Positions 37,555 to 45,810 of a DNA stretch of 64,000 nt are shown here, in pieces. A model generated the notes under the pieces. It was not told the DNA's origin and made no database searches. It was given only the letters and a program-made list of their open reading frames with translations. How positions within the stretch are numbered: the stretch's first letter is position 1; every line of letters begins with the position of its first letter. The DNA comes from Deltaproteobacteria bacterium. Lineage in GTDB: Bacteria > Myxococcota > UBA727 > VGSZ01. Both the position numbers and the translations under genes were made by a program. The stretch covers positions 372,001-436,000 of the forward strand of contig JACOUT010000004.1 of the NCBI GenBank assembly GCA_016177705.1, in the 5' to 3' direction.

Positions 37555-37764
37555 CTACTGCTGACGACGCCGTGGCCGTCGCCGCTCCGCCGCGCGCAGC
37601 CCGCGCGCGAGCGCCGCGCCGATCACCACCTGATCGTCCCCGCCGGCCGAGGGACGCGCCGGGTGGCACGGCGGCGGTGCGCGTCCCGGGGCAAAGCGCC
37701 ACGCGAGGAAGGCGAGCGCACCGACGACGCCGACCAGCACCAGGAGCATGTCGACGTCGATCAT
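37555..37764 (-). CDS. small membrane protein at end of feo operon
   Basis: The 69-residue protein has one N-terminal membrane helix (MLLVLVGVVGALAFLAWRF), one Cys (PPPCHPARPS) and a DDQVVIGAALARGLRAAERRR tail. Start ATG 37764 overlaps the feoB stop by ATGA. Small membrane proteins after FeoB often assist the transporter (FeoC or Cys-rich types); the position suggests that role, though this one has a single Cys and is not a classical FeoC. Confidence 0.7.
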   Translation of the reverse strand: MIDVDMLLVLVGVVGALAFLAWRFAPGRAPPPCHPARPSAGGDDQVVIGAALARGLRAAERRRPRRRQQ

Positions 37765-39959
37765 GAGAACCCCAGGAGCTTGCCCACCTGGAACACCGCC
37801 AGCGAGGCCAGGTAGGCGAGTACGCTCATGGCTGCGAGCTGGAACAGCGGCCAACGCCAGCCGCCGGTCTCGCGCTTGACCGCGGCCACGGTGCTCATGC
37901 ACTGCATGGCGAACACGAAGAAGACCAGCAGCGACAGGCCGGTGAGCGGCGTGTAGACGGGCGCCCCGTCGGCGCGCCGGTCGGCGCGCATCGCCTCGCG
38001 CAAGGAGAGGCTTTGCTCGTCGGCGGTATCGCCCAGGCCGTAGACCAGGCCGAGCGTCGACACCAGCACTTCGCGCGCCGCGAACGAGGCGATGATGCCG
38101 ACGCCGAGCTTCCAGTCGAAACCGAGCGGCTCGAGCGCGGGCTCGAGCGCGTGGCCGAGGCGGCCGGCGATGCTCTGCTCCACCTGCAAGCGCGCGGTAC
38201 GCGCGTCGATCTTGGCCAGCTCGGCGTCGCGCTCCTCGCCGGGCGCGGTGGTGACCTCGACGGCGCGCCGCGCGGCCTCGGCGGTCTGCGACAGCTCGGC
38301 GTCGCGCGGGAAGGTGAACAGCGCCCACAGCACCACCGTGATGGCGAGGATGATGGTGCCGGCTTCGGTCAGGAAGATGCGCACCCGCGACAGCACGGCG
38401 CGCGCCACCTGGCCCGCATGCGGCACGCGATAGGGCGGCAGCTCGAGCACCAGCGGCGGCGTGGGCGACTTGAGCACGGTGCGCTTGAGGATCGCCGCAC
38501 CGACGAGCGCCGCCGCCACTGACAGGCTGTACATGCCGACCATCACCAGCGCGCCGGGCGCGATGACGCCGAAGACGGGCGGCTGCGTCGAGAACACGGT
38601 GGCGATCATGAGCGCGTACACGGGCAGCCGCGCCGAACACGAGATTAGCGGCGTCACCAGGATGGTGACGATGCGGTCCTTGGTGGTCTCGATGGTGCGC
38701 GTCGCCATGATGGCAGGCACCGCGCACGCGAAGCCCGACAACATGGGCACGAAGGCGCGTCCGTGCAGGCCGATGGCGGCCATCAGGCGGTCGAGGATGA
38801 AGGCGGCGCGCGCCAGGTAGCCCGTGTCCTCGAGGATCGAGAGGAACAGGAACAGCACGGCGATCTGCGGCACGAAGACGATGACGTTGCCCACGCCCGC
38901 GACCACGCCGTTGACCACCAGCGAGCGCAACAGCGGCAAGGACTCGGGGAACAGCCCGCCCAAGCGGCCGCCGAGCCAGCCCATGGCGGCGTCGATCCCG
39001 TCCACCATCGGCGTCGACCACGAGAACAGCGCTTGAAACAGCACGAGGAAGACGCCGACCAGGATGACCGAGCCGAGCACCGGGTGGAGCGCTACGGCAT
39101 CGAGGCGTCGCGTCAGGCGCGCGCTCCTCGTCTCACCGACGGCCTCGCCGATCACGCCCGCCGCCCACTCGCCAACGCGTGCGTAACGCGCTTCGGTGAC
39201 CGCGCGGACCACGCGGCCCGCATCCGTCACGTGCGCGCGCGTGACTACCTCGGCGGGCAGCCCGAGCTTGTCGAGGCCGCCGCTCGCGCACATGGATGCG
39301 GCCAACAGCCCGAGCGCGCGCTCATGGCCGGCCCAGGAGGAGCCCGGGCGCGCGAGCGCATCACCGAGCACGCGGCCGGCATCGTCCACCGCGCTGGTGT
39401 TGATGCCGGGCAGGGCCGGCGGGTTGAGCGCGAGGCGCCTCGGCCTGCCGTCGGCCAACAGCGCCTGCAAGCGCGCGCGCAGCGCGGCGACGCCGCCACG
39501 CACCGCAGGCGTCGCCACCACGGGCACGCCGAGGCGCCGCTCGAGCAGCGCGGCGTCGACGCTGCGCCCGTCGGCGAGGATGGTGTCGGTCATGGTGACG
39601 CACACCACCAGGGGCAGCGGCAGCTCGCGCAACTGCGCCACCAGGTACAGGTTGCGTTCGAGCGCGGTGGCGTCGACCACGCACAAGATCAGGTCGGGCT
39701 TGGGCGCGTCGGGCAGCACGCCGAGCACGCCGCGCACCGCCACCGCCTCGTCGTCCGAGCGCGGCGCCAGGCTGTAGGTGCCGGGCAGGTCGATGAGCGT
39801 GAGCCGGTGGCCGTCGCCGAGGTCGCAGCTCCCCTCGCGGTGCTCGACGGTGATGCCGGGGTAGTTGCCGACCTTGGCCGACAGGCCAGTGAGGCCGTTG
39901 AACAGCGAGGTCTTGCCACTGTTCGGGTTGCCGACCAGGAGCGCCACCGGCGCGCTCAC
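37761..39959 (-). CDS. feoB: ferrous iron transport protein B
   Basis: This 732-residue inner-membrane transporter imports Fe(II). The N-terminal G domain has G1 GNPNSGKTS, the switch with the conserved Thr (GNYPGITVE) and G3 DLPGTYS. The G4 position reads VTMTD where NxxD is usual, which could weaken guanine specificity. Two Gate-type membrane regions follow, including GFACAVPAIMATRTI with the conserved Cys of FeoB. The C-terminal hydrophobic segments complete the protein. Start GTG 39959 overlaps feoA by GTGA. A Fur-box-like site precedes feoA, so iron should repress the operon. Confidence 0.96.
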   Translation of the reverse strand: MSAPVALLVGNPNSGKTSLFNGLTGLSAKVGNYPGITVEHREGSCDLGDGHRLTLIDLPGTYSLAPRSDDEAVAVRGVLGVLPDAPKPDLILCVVDATALERNLYLVAQLRELPLPLVVCVTMTDTILADGRSVDAALLERRLGVPVVATPAVRGGVAALRARLQALLADGRPRRLALNPPALPGINTSAVDDAGRVLGDALARPGSSWAGHERALGLLAASMCASGGLDKLGLPAEVVTRAHVTDAGRVVRAVTEARYARVGEWAAGVIGEAVGETRSARLTRRLDAVALHPVLGSVILVGVFLVLFQALFSWSTPMVDGIDAAMGWLGGRLGGLFPESLPLLRSLVVNGVVAGVGNVIVFVPQIAVLFLFLSILEDTGYLARAAFILDRLMAAIGLHGRAFVPMLSGFACAVPAIMATRTIETTKDRIVTILVTPLISCSARLPVYALMIATVFSTQPPVFGVIAPGALVMVGMYSLSVAAALVGAAILKRTVLKSPTPPLVLELPPYRVPHAGQVARAVLSRVRIFLTEAGTIILAITVVLWALFTFPRDAELSQTAEAARRAVEVTTAPGEERDAELAKIDARTARLQVEQSIAGRLGHALEPALEPLGFDWKLGVGIIASFAAREVLVSTLGLVYGLGDTADEQSLSLREAMRADRRADGAPVYTPLTGLSLLVFFVFAMQCMSTVAAVKRETGGWRWPLFQLAAMSVLAYLASLAVFQVGKLLGFS

Positions 39960-40204
39960 GGGCGCGCGCCGCCTTCACTCACGTCGACAACGCCGAAGGC
40001 GGCGGCGTCGGCGCGGCGCAGGCACAGGCGCGTGCCGCGCAGCGAGATCTCGATGGGATCGCCGAAGGGCGCGCGTCGCACCACCTCGACCGCCGTGCCC
40101 GGCGTCAAGCCGAGCTCGAGCAGACGCGCCACCACCGGCGTCGACGTCGCCGGCGCCGCGACGATGGCGCGGGCGCGGGCGGGCAGGGTGTCGAGGGTGC
40201 GCAT
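39956..40204 (-). CDS. feoA: ferrous iron transport protein A
   Basis: The 82-residue protein is a small SH3-like partner of FeoB. Visible features are LPARARAIVAA, ARLLELGLTPGTAVEVVRRAPFGDPIEISLRGTRLCLRR in the usual FeoA order, and RRADAAAF at the end of the core. It is cytoplasmic, has no signal peptide, and starts at ATG 40204. It probably binds FeoB and modulates transport. First gene of feoA-feoB-small protein, all joined by 4-base overlaps. Confidence 0.93.
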   Translation of the reverse strand: MRTLDTLPARARAIVAAPATSTPVVARLLELGLTPGTAVEVVRRAPFGDPIEISLRGTRLCLRRADAAAFGVVDVSEGGARP

Positions 40205-40227
40205 GACGAAGGTCAACAGGAACAAGT

Positions 40228-40246
40228 GATAGTGATTCTCAGTTTC
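40228..40246. promoter_or_regulatory. Fur-box-like site before feoA
   Basis: GATAGTGATTCTCAGTTTC matches the 19-base Fur consensus at 14 of 19 positions. On the minus strand the core reads TGAGAATCACTATC. It stands out in a GC-rich region and lies 24 bases before the feoA start. Confidence 0.7.
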
Positions 40247-40319
40247 ACCATACCAGGCCGCGCGCGCCGCCGCAAGCCCCACCGCTGATGCGGCTCGCGG
40301 AAGCTGCTATGCGCTGCTG

Positions 40320-41141
40320 ATGCTGGTGACCTCGCTCCGACCGCTGCCGACGCTCCTTGCTACTGCGCTGCTGCTCTCGTCCTGCCTCGAGCAGCCGGGC
40401 GCGGGCCGCGCCGCCGACCCGGCGCAGGCCCCTGGCCCCGCCCCCTGGGGCTCGGCCACCACCAACGCCGAGCTGAAGGTCAAGCTCGACCTGCTGGAGG
40501 AGTTCCTCGACGGCAAGCTGACGCCCGCACAGCTCGCCGCGCGCGCCGAGAAGGCCTACCCGACGCTGTCGGCGGACGAGCGCAAGGTGCAGCTCCAGTC
40601 GATCAGCACGTTGATGACCGAGATGCAGCAGTCGGGGCATGCGGGCATGAAGATCACCGGGCTGCCGCGAGAGATGGCCAAGGCCGAGCTGTACTTCGCC
40701 GAGCGCCGCTTCATCGAGGCGGCCACCATGCTGTCGCGTATCCTCGACGAGGACGCCGTCTATCCCGGCGCGCGTAACTTGCTGGCGCGCTGCTTCTTCT
40801 TCCTGCAGAACCGCGACCGCACCATCGAGGAGCTGGAGTTCGTGCTGCGCCACCCGGAGCAAGGCAAAGACCGGAACGAGGTGCTGGACGCGCTCTTCCT
40901 GCTCGGCGCCACCGTGGCCGAATCGCCCGGCATGACGCGCGAGCGCCTCGAGCGCGCCAAGGGCGCCTGGGAGCTGTACCTGCAGATGGCGCCCGACTCG
41001 GCGCAGCGCCCGCAGGTCGAGAAAGGCCTCGAAGAGCTACGCGCCGGCCTGCGCGGCGAGGGGCGCCTCGGCACCGCGCTCTCGCCCGGACAAGAGATGG
41101 CTCCCGGCGAGCAAGGTGCGCCACCACCGGCCACGCCATGA
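40320..41141 (+). CDS. TPR-type lipoprotein
   Basis: The 273-residue protein has a lipobox LLLSSC (Cys22). Residues ~95-235 are helical repeats of TPR kind (AKAELYFAERRFIEAATMLSRIL, ARNLLARCFFFLQNRDRTIEELEFVL, ERLERAKGAWELYLQMAP). The N-terminal third contains a coiled helix (LKVKLDLLEEFLDGKL). It ends in a Pro/Gly-rich tail and overlaps the following thioredoxin-fold gene by ATGA. A periplasmic scaffold for the redox protein is an inference. Confidence 0.78.
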   Translation: MLVTSLRPLPTLLATALLLSSCLEQPGAGRAADPAQAPGPAPWGSATTNAELKVKLDLLEEFLDGKLTPAQLAARAEKAYPTLSADERKVQLQSISTLMTEMQQSGHAGMKITGLPREMAKAELYFAERRFIEAATMLSRILDEDAVYPGARNLLARCFFFLQNRDRTIEELEFVLRHPEQGKDRNEVLDALFLLGATVAESPGMTRERLERAKGAWELYLQMAPDSAQRPQVEKGLEELRAGLRGEGRLGTALSPGQEMAPGEQGAPPPATP

Positions 41142-42499
41142 GGGCGCTCGTCGTCGCCGCGGTGCTCTCGGCGCTCTCCTGTTCGCGGTCACCGGCCCCG
41201 ACCCCGGTGGCTCCGACCCCGGCGACTCCGACGCCGTCGCCGGCGACGGCGAGCGGCGACCACGGCCCGGCTTTCCTGGCCGACGATTGGCAGGAGGCGC
41301 TGCGCCGCGCCAAGGCCGACGGCTCCATCCTCTTCGTCGACGCCTGGGCGCCGTGGTGCCACACCTGCTGGTCGATGAAGCGCGACGTGCTGCATCAGCC
41401 CGCGCTCGCCGCGTACCAGGGACGCGTCACCTTCGTCGAGATCGACACCGACCGCCCTCAGAACGCCGCCTTCGTGGCGCGCTACCCGGTCCGAGGCTGG
41501 CCCACGTTCTTCGCCGTCGATCCGACGTCGGGCGCCATCCTCGCGGCGCAGGGCGGCTCGATGTCGCTCGCCGAGACCACGGCTTTCCTCGATCGCGCGC
41601 TCACGCTGCGCGCCTCGAGCGAGCCGGTCGACGCCGCGCCCGCCGCCGGCTACCGCGCGCTGCAAGAGGGTGACGCCAAGGCCGCCGCCGCGCGCTTCGA
41701 GGAGGCGGCGGCGGTCACCGGGCCGCGCCGCACCGAAGCCGCCGCCGCGGCCTACCGCGCCTGGCTCGAAGCCAAGGACCACGCCAACTGCGCGCGCAGC
41801 GCCTCGGCCGCGCTCGGCGTCGTCGAGGGATCGGCGGCGGCCGGCGACACCGCGGCCTACCTGGTCGTGTGCGCTGAGAGGCTGCCGAGGGAGGACCCGG
41901 CACGCGCGCGAGCGCTCGCGACGGCGCAGGCCACGCTCGAGGCGTTGGTCAAGGCACCCGCGCAGGGCGCCGCGGTCGACGATCGCGCCGACGTCATGAT
42001 CAACCTGGCCGAGCTGTACGACGAGCAGGGCAAGAAGGCCGAGGCGCGCGCGCTGCACGAGCAGCGCCTGCGTCTGCTCGAGGACGACGCGCGCGCCGCC
42101 GATCCGTTGGCCGCGCGCGTGCACGATTACGCGCGCATGAACAGCTACCTGGAGCTTGGCCGCGGCGACGAGGCGGTCGCGCTGTTTCGCGCGCGCATTG
42201 CGCAGCTGCCGAACGACTACGAGGCGCACGCGCGCCTCGCCACCACGCTGTTCAAGCTCGAGCGCTACGACGAGGCTCGGCCGGCCGCGGAGCGCGCAGT
42301 CGAGCTCGCCTACGGTCCACGGCGGCTGCGCTACCTATTCTTGCTCGCCGACGTGTGTGGCAAGCGCGGCGACCGCGCCGGCGAGCGCACGGCGCTCGAG
42401 CAACTGGTGCGCGACAACGACGCGCTCGACGCTACCCTGCGCCTCGACGACCTGGCGGCCAAGGCCAAGGGCCGCCTCGCCGGCGGCAAGCCCGGCTAA
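41138..42499 (+). CDS. thioredoxin-fold lipoprotein with TPR tail
   Basis: The 453-residue protein has a lipobox (LSALSC, Cys15), a Pro/Thr hinge, then a thioredoxin-like domain (residues ~45-150) with the redox motif WAPWCHTCWSMK, and the cis-Pro region GWPTFFAVD. Residues ~170-445 are TPR-like helical repeats (AAARFEEAAAV, DYEAHARLATTLFKLERYDEA, AVELAYGPRRLRYLF). Both active-site cysteines are present, so thiol-disulfide exchange or reduction of envelope proteins (DsbD/TlpA-like) is plausible. It overlaps the upstream TPR lipoprotein and precedes the YkgJ-type gene by 16 bases. Confidence 0.84.
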   Translation: MRALVVAAVLSALSCSRSPAPTPVAPTPATPTPSPATASGDHGPAFLADDWQEALRRAKADGSILFVDAWAPWCHTCWSMKRDVLHQPALAAYQGRVTFVEIDTDRPQNAAFVARYPVRGWPTFFAVDPTSGAILAAQGGSMSLAETTAFLDRALTLRASSEPVDAAPAAGYRALQEGDAKAAAARFEEAAAVTGPRRTEAAAAAYRAWLEAKDHANCARSASAALGVVEGSAAAGDTAAYLVVCAERLPREDPARARALATAQATLEALVKAPAQGAAVDDRADVMINLAELYDEQGKKAEARALHEQRLRLLEDDARAADPLAARVHDYARMNSYLELGRGDEAVALFRARIAQLPNDYEAHARLATTLFKLERYDEARPAAERAVELAYGPRRLRYLFLLADVCGKRGDRAGERTALEQLVRDNDALDATLRLDDLAAKAKGRLAGGKPG

Positions 42500-42515
42500 C
42501 GCTCGGAGCGACGGC

Positions 42516-43754
42516 ATGGCGGCCGACCTCAAACAGCTCGATGTGCCGGACGCGCGCTTCAGCTGCGCCGGCTGCGGCCGCTGTTGCTCGACGTCGTGGG
42601 CGGTGACGCTCGATGCAACGAAGGCCGAGCAACTGCGCAAGCACGCCTGGAACTTGCCGGGCGGCGTCGACCCGTTCGTCGAGCACAAAGGTCCGGGCGG
42701 CGACTTCCGCCTGCGCATGGTCGATGGGCACTGCGTGTTCCTCGACGCCGACAAGCGTTGCCGTATCCATGCCGAGCTCGGCTACGAGCACAAGCCGGAG
42801 AGCTGCAAGGCCTTTCCCTTGCAGTTCGGCGTGTCGCAGGGCGTGAGCTACGCGCGCTTGAGCTTCTACTGCCCGACCGTCTGCAAGGGTGAGGGCAAGA
42901 AGCTGACCGAGCAGATGAAGTGGGTGCGCGCGGCGGCGCGCGCCACCAACGCCGAGGAGCGCACCGAGGCCACCACGCTCGACGGCGCGCGCGCGCTCGG
43001 CGCCCGCGACTTTGCGGCGTTGCACGGCGCGCTCGTGAGCGCGGCGTCGGGCGGCGCGCCGCTGCACGAGCGGCTGGCGGCGGTGGCGGGCACCGTGCGC
43101 GTGCTCGTCGCGGACGCGGCGGGCGGCGACCCGGCGCCAGCGATCGGCCCGCTGATCGAGCGCGCAGCCGCGCTGCCACTTCACGAGCGCGTGGCGCGCG
43201 GCCTGGCTGACGGCTCGGCGTCGAGCGGCTGGTCCATGGTCTCGCTCTACCTCTCGACCGACGCGCGCCCGACCACGGCCGCGCGCCTCTTGCAGTTGGC
43301 GCGGCTGCGCCTGTCGTCCATCGGCCTGGCGCAGCACCACTCCGCGTTCCTGCGCGCCTCCGCGTCGGCGTCGAAGCGCAGCCGCGTGCGCTTCACCACC
43401 GACGAGGCGAGCCTGGCGCGCGTCGATCGGTACCTGCAGCACAAGCTTGCCGCGCGCGCCTACCTGACCGGGCACCCGTCGGTGGTGCAGGGCGTGAATT
43501 CGCTGTTCACCGCCCTCGCGGTGCTCGCCACCATGGCGCGCCTGTCGGCGGCGGGTGCCGGCCGCGACGCCACCGGCGAGGCCGACGTCGCCGCTGGCCT
43601 CGAGGCCGCCGATCTGCTGGTGCTCGAGCACGCGACGCTCGGGCAGACCCCGAGCATGGGCGCGGCGCTGGCGCGCCTGCTCGCCGATGAGACGCTCTCG
43701 GCCTCGATGCTCGCGTTCGCGCGCTTCGCGGAGCCGGCGTCAGACCAGCGGTAG
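42516..43754 (+). CDS. YkgJ-type cysteine-cluster protein
   Basis: This 412-residue cytoplasmic protein begins with the YkgJ/FliB-like cluster: FSCAGCGRCCS, HCVFLDADKRCRIH, KPESCKAFPLQF and FYCPTVC. The ordered Cys positions probably bind a metal centre (Zn or Fe-S). The long C-terminal portion (~170-410) is helical with no recognised domain. Related proteins include flagellin lysine methylases (FliB), but the methylase link is not proven here. It starts at ATG 42516 in the same operon as the two preceding lipoproteins. It overlaps the convergent malic-enzyme-like gene by 15 bases. Confidence 0.84.
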   Translation: MAADLKQLDVPDARFSCAGCGRCCSTSWAVTLDATKAEQLRKHAWNLPGGVDPFVEHKGPGGDFRLRMVDGHCVFLDADKRCRIHAELGYEHKPESCKAFPLQFGVSQGVSYARLSFYCPTVCKGEGKKLTEQMKWVRAAARATNAEERTEATTLDGARALGARDFAALHGALVSAASGGAPLHERLAAVAGTVRVLVADAAGGDPAPAIGPLIERAAALPLHERVARGLADGSASSGWSMVSLYLSTDARPTTAARLLQLARLRLSSIGLAQHHSAFLRASASASKRSRVRFTTDEASLARVDRYLQHKLAARAYLTGHPSVVQGVNSLFTALAVLATMARLSAAGAGRDATGEADVAAGLEAADLLVLEHATLGQTPSMGAALARLLADETLSASMLAFARFAEPASDQR

Positions 43755-45137
43755 CGGGCGCAGGTCGCGGATCGCTTCCTCGAAGATCGTGGGCTCGAGG
43801 TGCTCCTGCGACACGCCGGACAGCGCCACGCCTTCCCGACATGCAGCCTTGGCGACGGCGGCCGCCACCGCCGAGTGCACCCCCGGGTCGAGCGGCGTCG
43901 GCACCAGGTCACCGTCGGGCGCGCACGCGGCGAGCGTCACGGCCGCCGCCAGGCGCATCTGGTCCGAGATGAGCGTCGCCTTGACGGCGAGTGCGCCGAG
44001 CAACACCCCCGGCACTGCCGCCGATGTCGAGATGGCCTTGCCGTCGGCGGCGAACGCGGCGCCGGCGAGCTGCGCATCGTACGGCTCGATCTCGGGGTGC
44101 GGCTCCGAGAGCGCGATGATCACTTGGCCCTCGCGCACCTTGGAAGGCGCGATGACGCCCGCGTGGCCGGTGTTGGCGACTACCACGTCGCACTTGGCCA
44201 GGATGTCGTCGAGCGTGGCCGCCAGGCCGCCGGAGGACACGTGGCGCGACACGGCTGCCGGGTGCACGTCGTCACCGAGCACGGGTCGTCCGGTGTGGCG
44301 CATCACCAGGCGGGCGATGGCGCCGCCGGCGGTGCCGAGGCCGATCTGTCCGACGTTGGTGGTGGCGAGGTCGAGGTGCGCGCGCCGACAGGCGTTGATG
44401 ACGGCGGCGAGACCGACGATGGCCGGGCTATCGGCGTCGTCGTGATAGACGGGGATCTTGAGGCGGTCGGCCAGCTTGGCGGCGGCGCGCGGGCCGCGCG
44501 GCGACGCGATCGAGTCGATCAGGATGGCGCCGCACGAGGGCGCCAGCGCCGACACCGTCTGCACCAACTCGTCCTCGCTGTCGACGTCGAGCGCCAGCCG
44601 AATCGAGGACAGCCCGGCGAACTGCGCCAGCACTGCGCTCTTGCCCTCGAGCACCGGCAGCATGGCGCGCGGGTGCACCTTGCCGACACCGACCAGGCCG
44701 CTGCCGTCGGTGACGATGGCGACGGTGCGCTGCACGGTGGTGAAGATCTCGGCCAGGCGTGGCTCGTCCTCGATGGACTGCACGATCTCGCGCACGCCCG
44801 GCGTCGTCGCTGCGGCCAGCACCGCCAAGCCCGACAGGTCGACGCGCGAGGCGGTGCGCACCTTGCCGCCCAGGTGCACGTCGCGCGTCGTCTCCTTCAC
44901 CTCGACCAGCTCGCTGTCGCGCAGCTCGCTGATGCCGTCGAGCACCTGCCGAAGGTGCTCATCGTTGTCGAGCAGCAGGTTGAAGTCGCGCAGCGTGTAG
45001 TTGTGGCCGATGCGCACCGTCTGGATCTCGCCGATCGACGCGCCCGCGTCGCCGAGCGCGGTGGTGAGGATGCCGAGCCCGCCGGTCTTTCGTCGCGAGC
45101 GGATGCGGATGGTCCTGACCAAGCCGGGGCTGCTCAT
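43740..45137 (-). CDS. malic-enzyme-like protein with N-terminal ACT domain
   Basis: The 465-residue protein has an ACT-like domain (residues ~6-80) and then a malic enzyme fold: PGVREIVQSIEDEP, VTDGSGLVGVGKVHPRAMLPVLEGKSAVL (Lys166), GAILIDSIASPRG, VYHDDADSPAIV and an NAD-binding half with GLGTAGGAIARL. Malic enzymes convert malate to pyruvate with NAD(P). However, the YTPGV motif reads TTPGV (catalytic Tyr replaced by Thr111), and the metal-binding Glu-Asp pair aligns with Asp208-Ser209. Activity is therefore doubtful, or altered. It is coupled by ATGA to a lipoprotein gene upstream. Confidence 0.85.
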   Translation of the reverse strand: MSSPGLVRTIRIRSRRKTGGLGILTTALGDAGASIGEIQTVRIGHNYTLRDFNLLLDNDEHLRQVLDGISELRDSELVEVKETTRDVHLGGKVRTASRVDLSGLAVLAAATTPGVREIVQSIEDEPRLAEIFTTVQRTVAIVTDGSGLVGVGKVHPRAMLPVLEGKSAVLAQFAGLSSIRLALDVDSEDELVQTVSALAPSCGAILIDSIASPRGPRAAAKLADRLKIPVYHDDADSPAIVGLAAVINACRRAHLDLATTNVGQIGLGTAGGAIARLVMRHTGRPVLGDDVHPAAVSRHVSSGGLAATLDDILAKCDVVVANTGHAGVIAPSKVREGQVIIALSEPHPEIEPYDAQLAGAAFAADGKAISTSAAVPGVLLGALAVKATLISDQMRLAAAVTLAACAPDGDLVPTPLDPGVHSAVAAAVAKAACREGVALSGVSQEHLEPTIFEEAIRDLRPLPLV

Positions 45138-45751
45138 GGGGCGCGGCTCTCCTTCGACGGCAGCGGAGCCGGGGGCGGAGCCGCGGGGCTGTCCGGCGTC
45201 GGGGTCGGCAACGGTGCCGCGGGTCCGTCCAGCGTGGGGGGCTGCGTCGGCGGCAGGTCCACCAGGCGCACCGACGACGACAGCGTGGCGGTCAGCCGCT
45301 GCTCGCCCGGCCACAGCTCGACGATCCAGCGGATGCGCCCCACGCGCCCGTGCGTGATCTCGTCGCCGCGAAAGGCGATCGGCTGCCGCGCCGCTTTGCC
45401 CTCGGGCGACTTGAGCCGGACCACGGGCGGCGCCTCGGCGCCGCCGCGGTTGTGGACGAAGATCGAGACGATGGCGGCGCGGCACGAGCCGCCGCAGGCA
45501 CCCGCCGGCAACAGCACGAGGCCGTCGATGTCGCCGCGGCGCGCCAGCTCGGTCAGCTCCGTGTGCGAGCGTGCGCCGAGCTCCTCGACCTCGAAGCGCA
45601 CGTTCTCCGGCTCGAAGCCGTCGACGTAGACATCGACCGCCGTCTCCTTCGGGCAGGCGCCCATCAGCGCGGCGAGCGCGAGCGAGAGCGCGGCGGTCGC
45701 GCGCCGGACGCCGAGCCGTACCGTGCAGTGCCGGGGTGGCCACGAGCCCAT
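45134..45751 (-). CDS. putative lipoprotein of unknown function
   Basis: This 205-residue protein has an arginine-rich n-region (VRLGVRRATAALSLALAALMGAC), a lipobox LMGAC and a mature region with a beta-sandwich-like pattern (VRFEVEELG, VSIFVHNRG, IRWIVELWPGEQRL). It ends in a Pro-rich tail. The start (ATG 45751) could lie nearer the signal core. The pair with the malic-enzyme-like gene (ATGA overlap) is unexplained. Family not recognised. Confidence 0.68.
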   Translation of the reverse strand: MGSWPPRHCTVRLGVRRATAALSLALAALMGACPKETAVDVYVDGFEPENVRFEVEELGARSHTELTELARRGDIDGLVLLPAGACGGSCRAAIVSIFVHNRGGAEAPPVVRLKSPEGKAARQPIAFRGDEITHGRVGRIRWIVELWPGEQRLTATLSSSVRLVDLPPTQPPTLDGPAAPLPTPTPDSPAAPPPAPLPSKESRAP

Positions 45752-45810
45752 GGCCGCGAGATAGCACGGACCACCTTGAACGGAAGCGGCCGTTCTGGGA
45801 AGCGGTGCAG

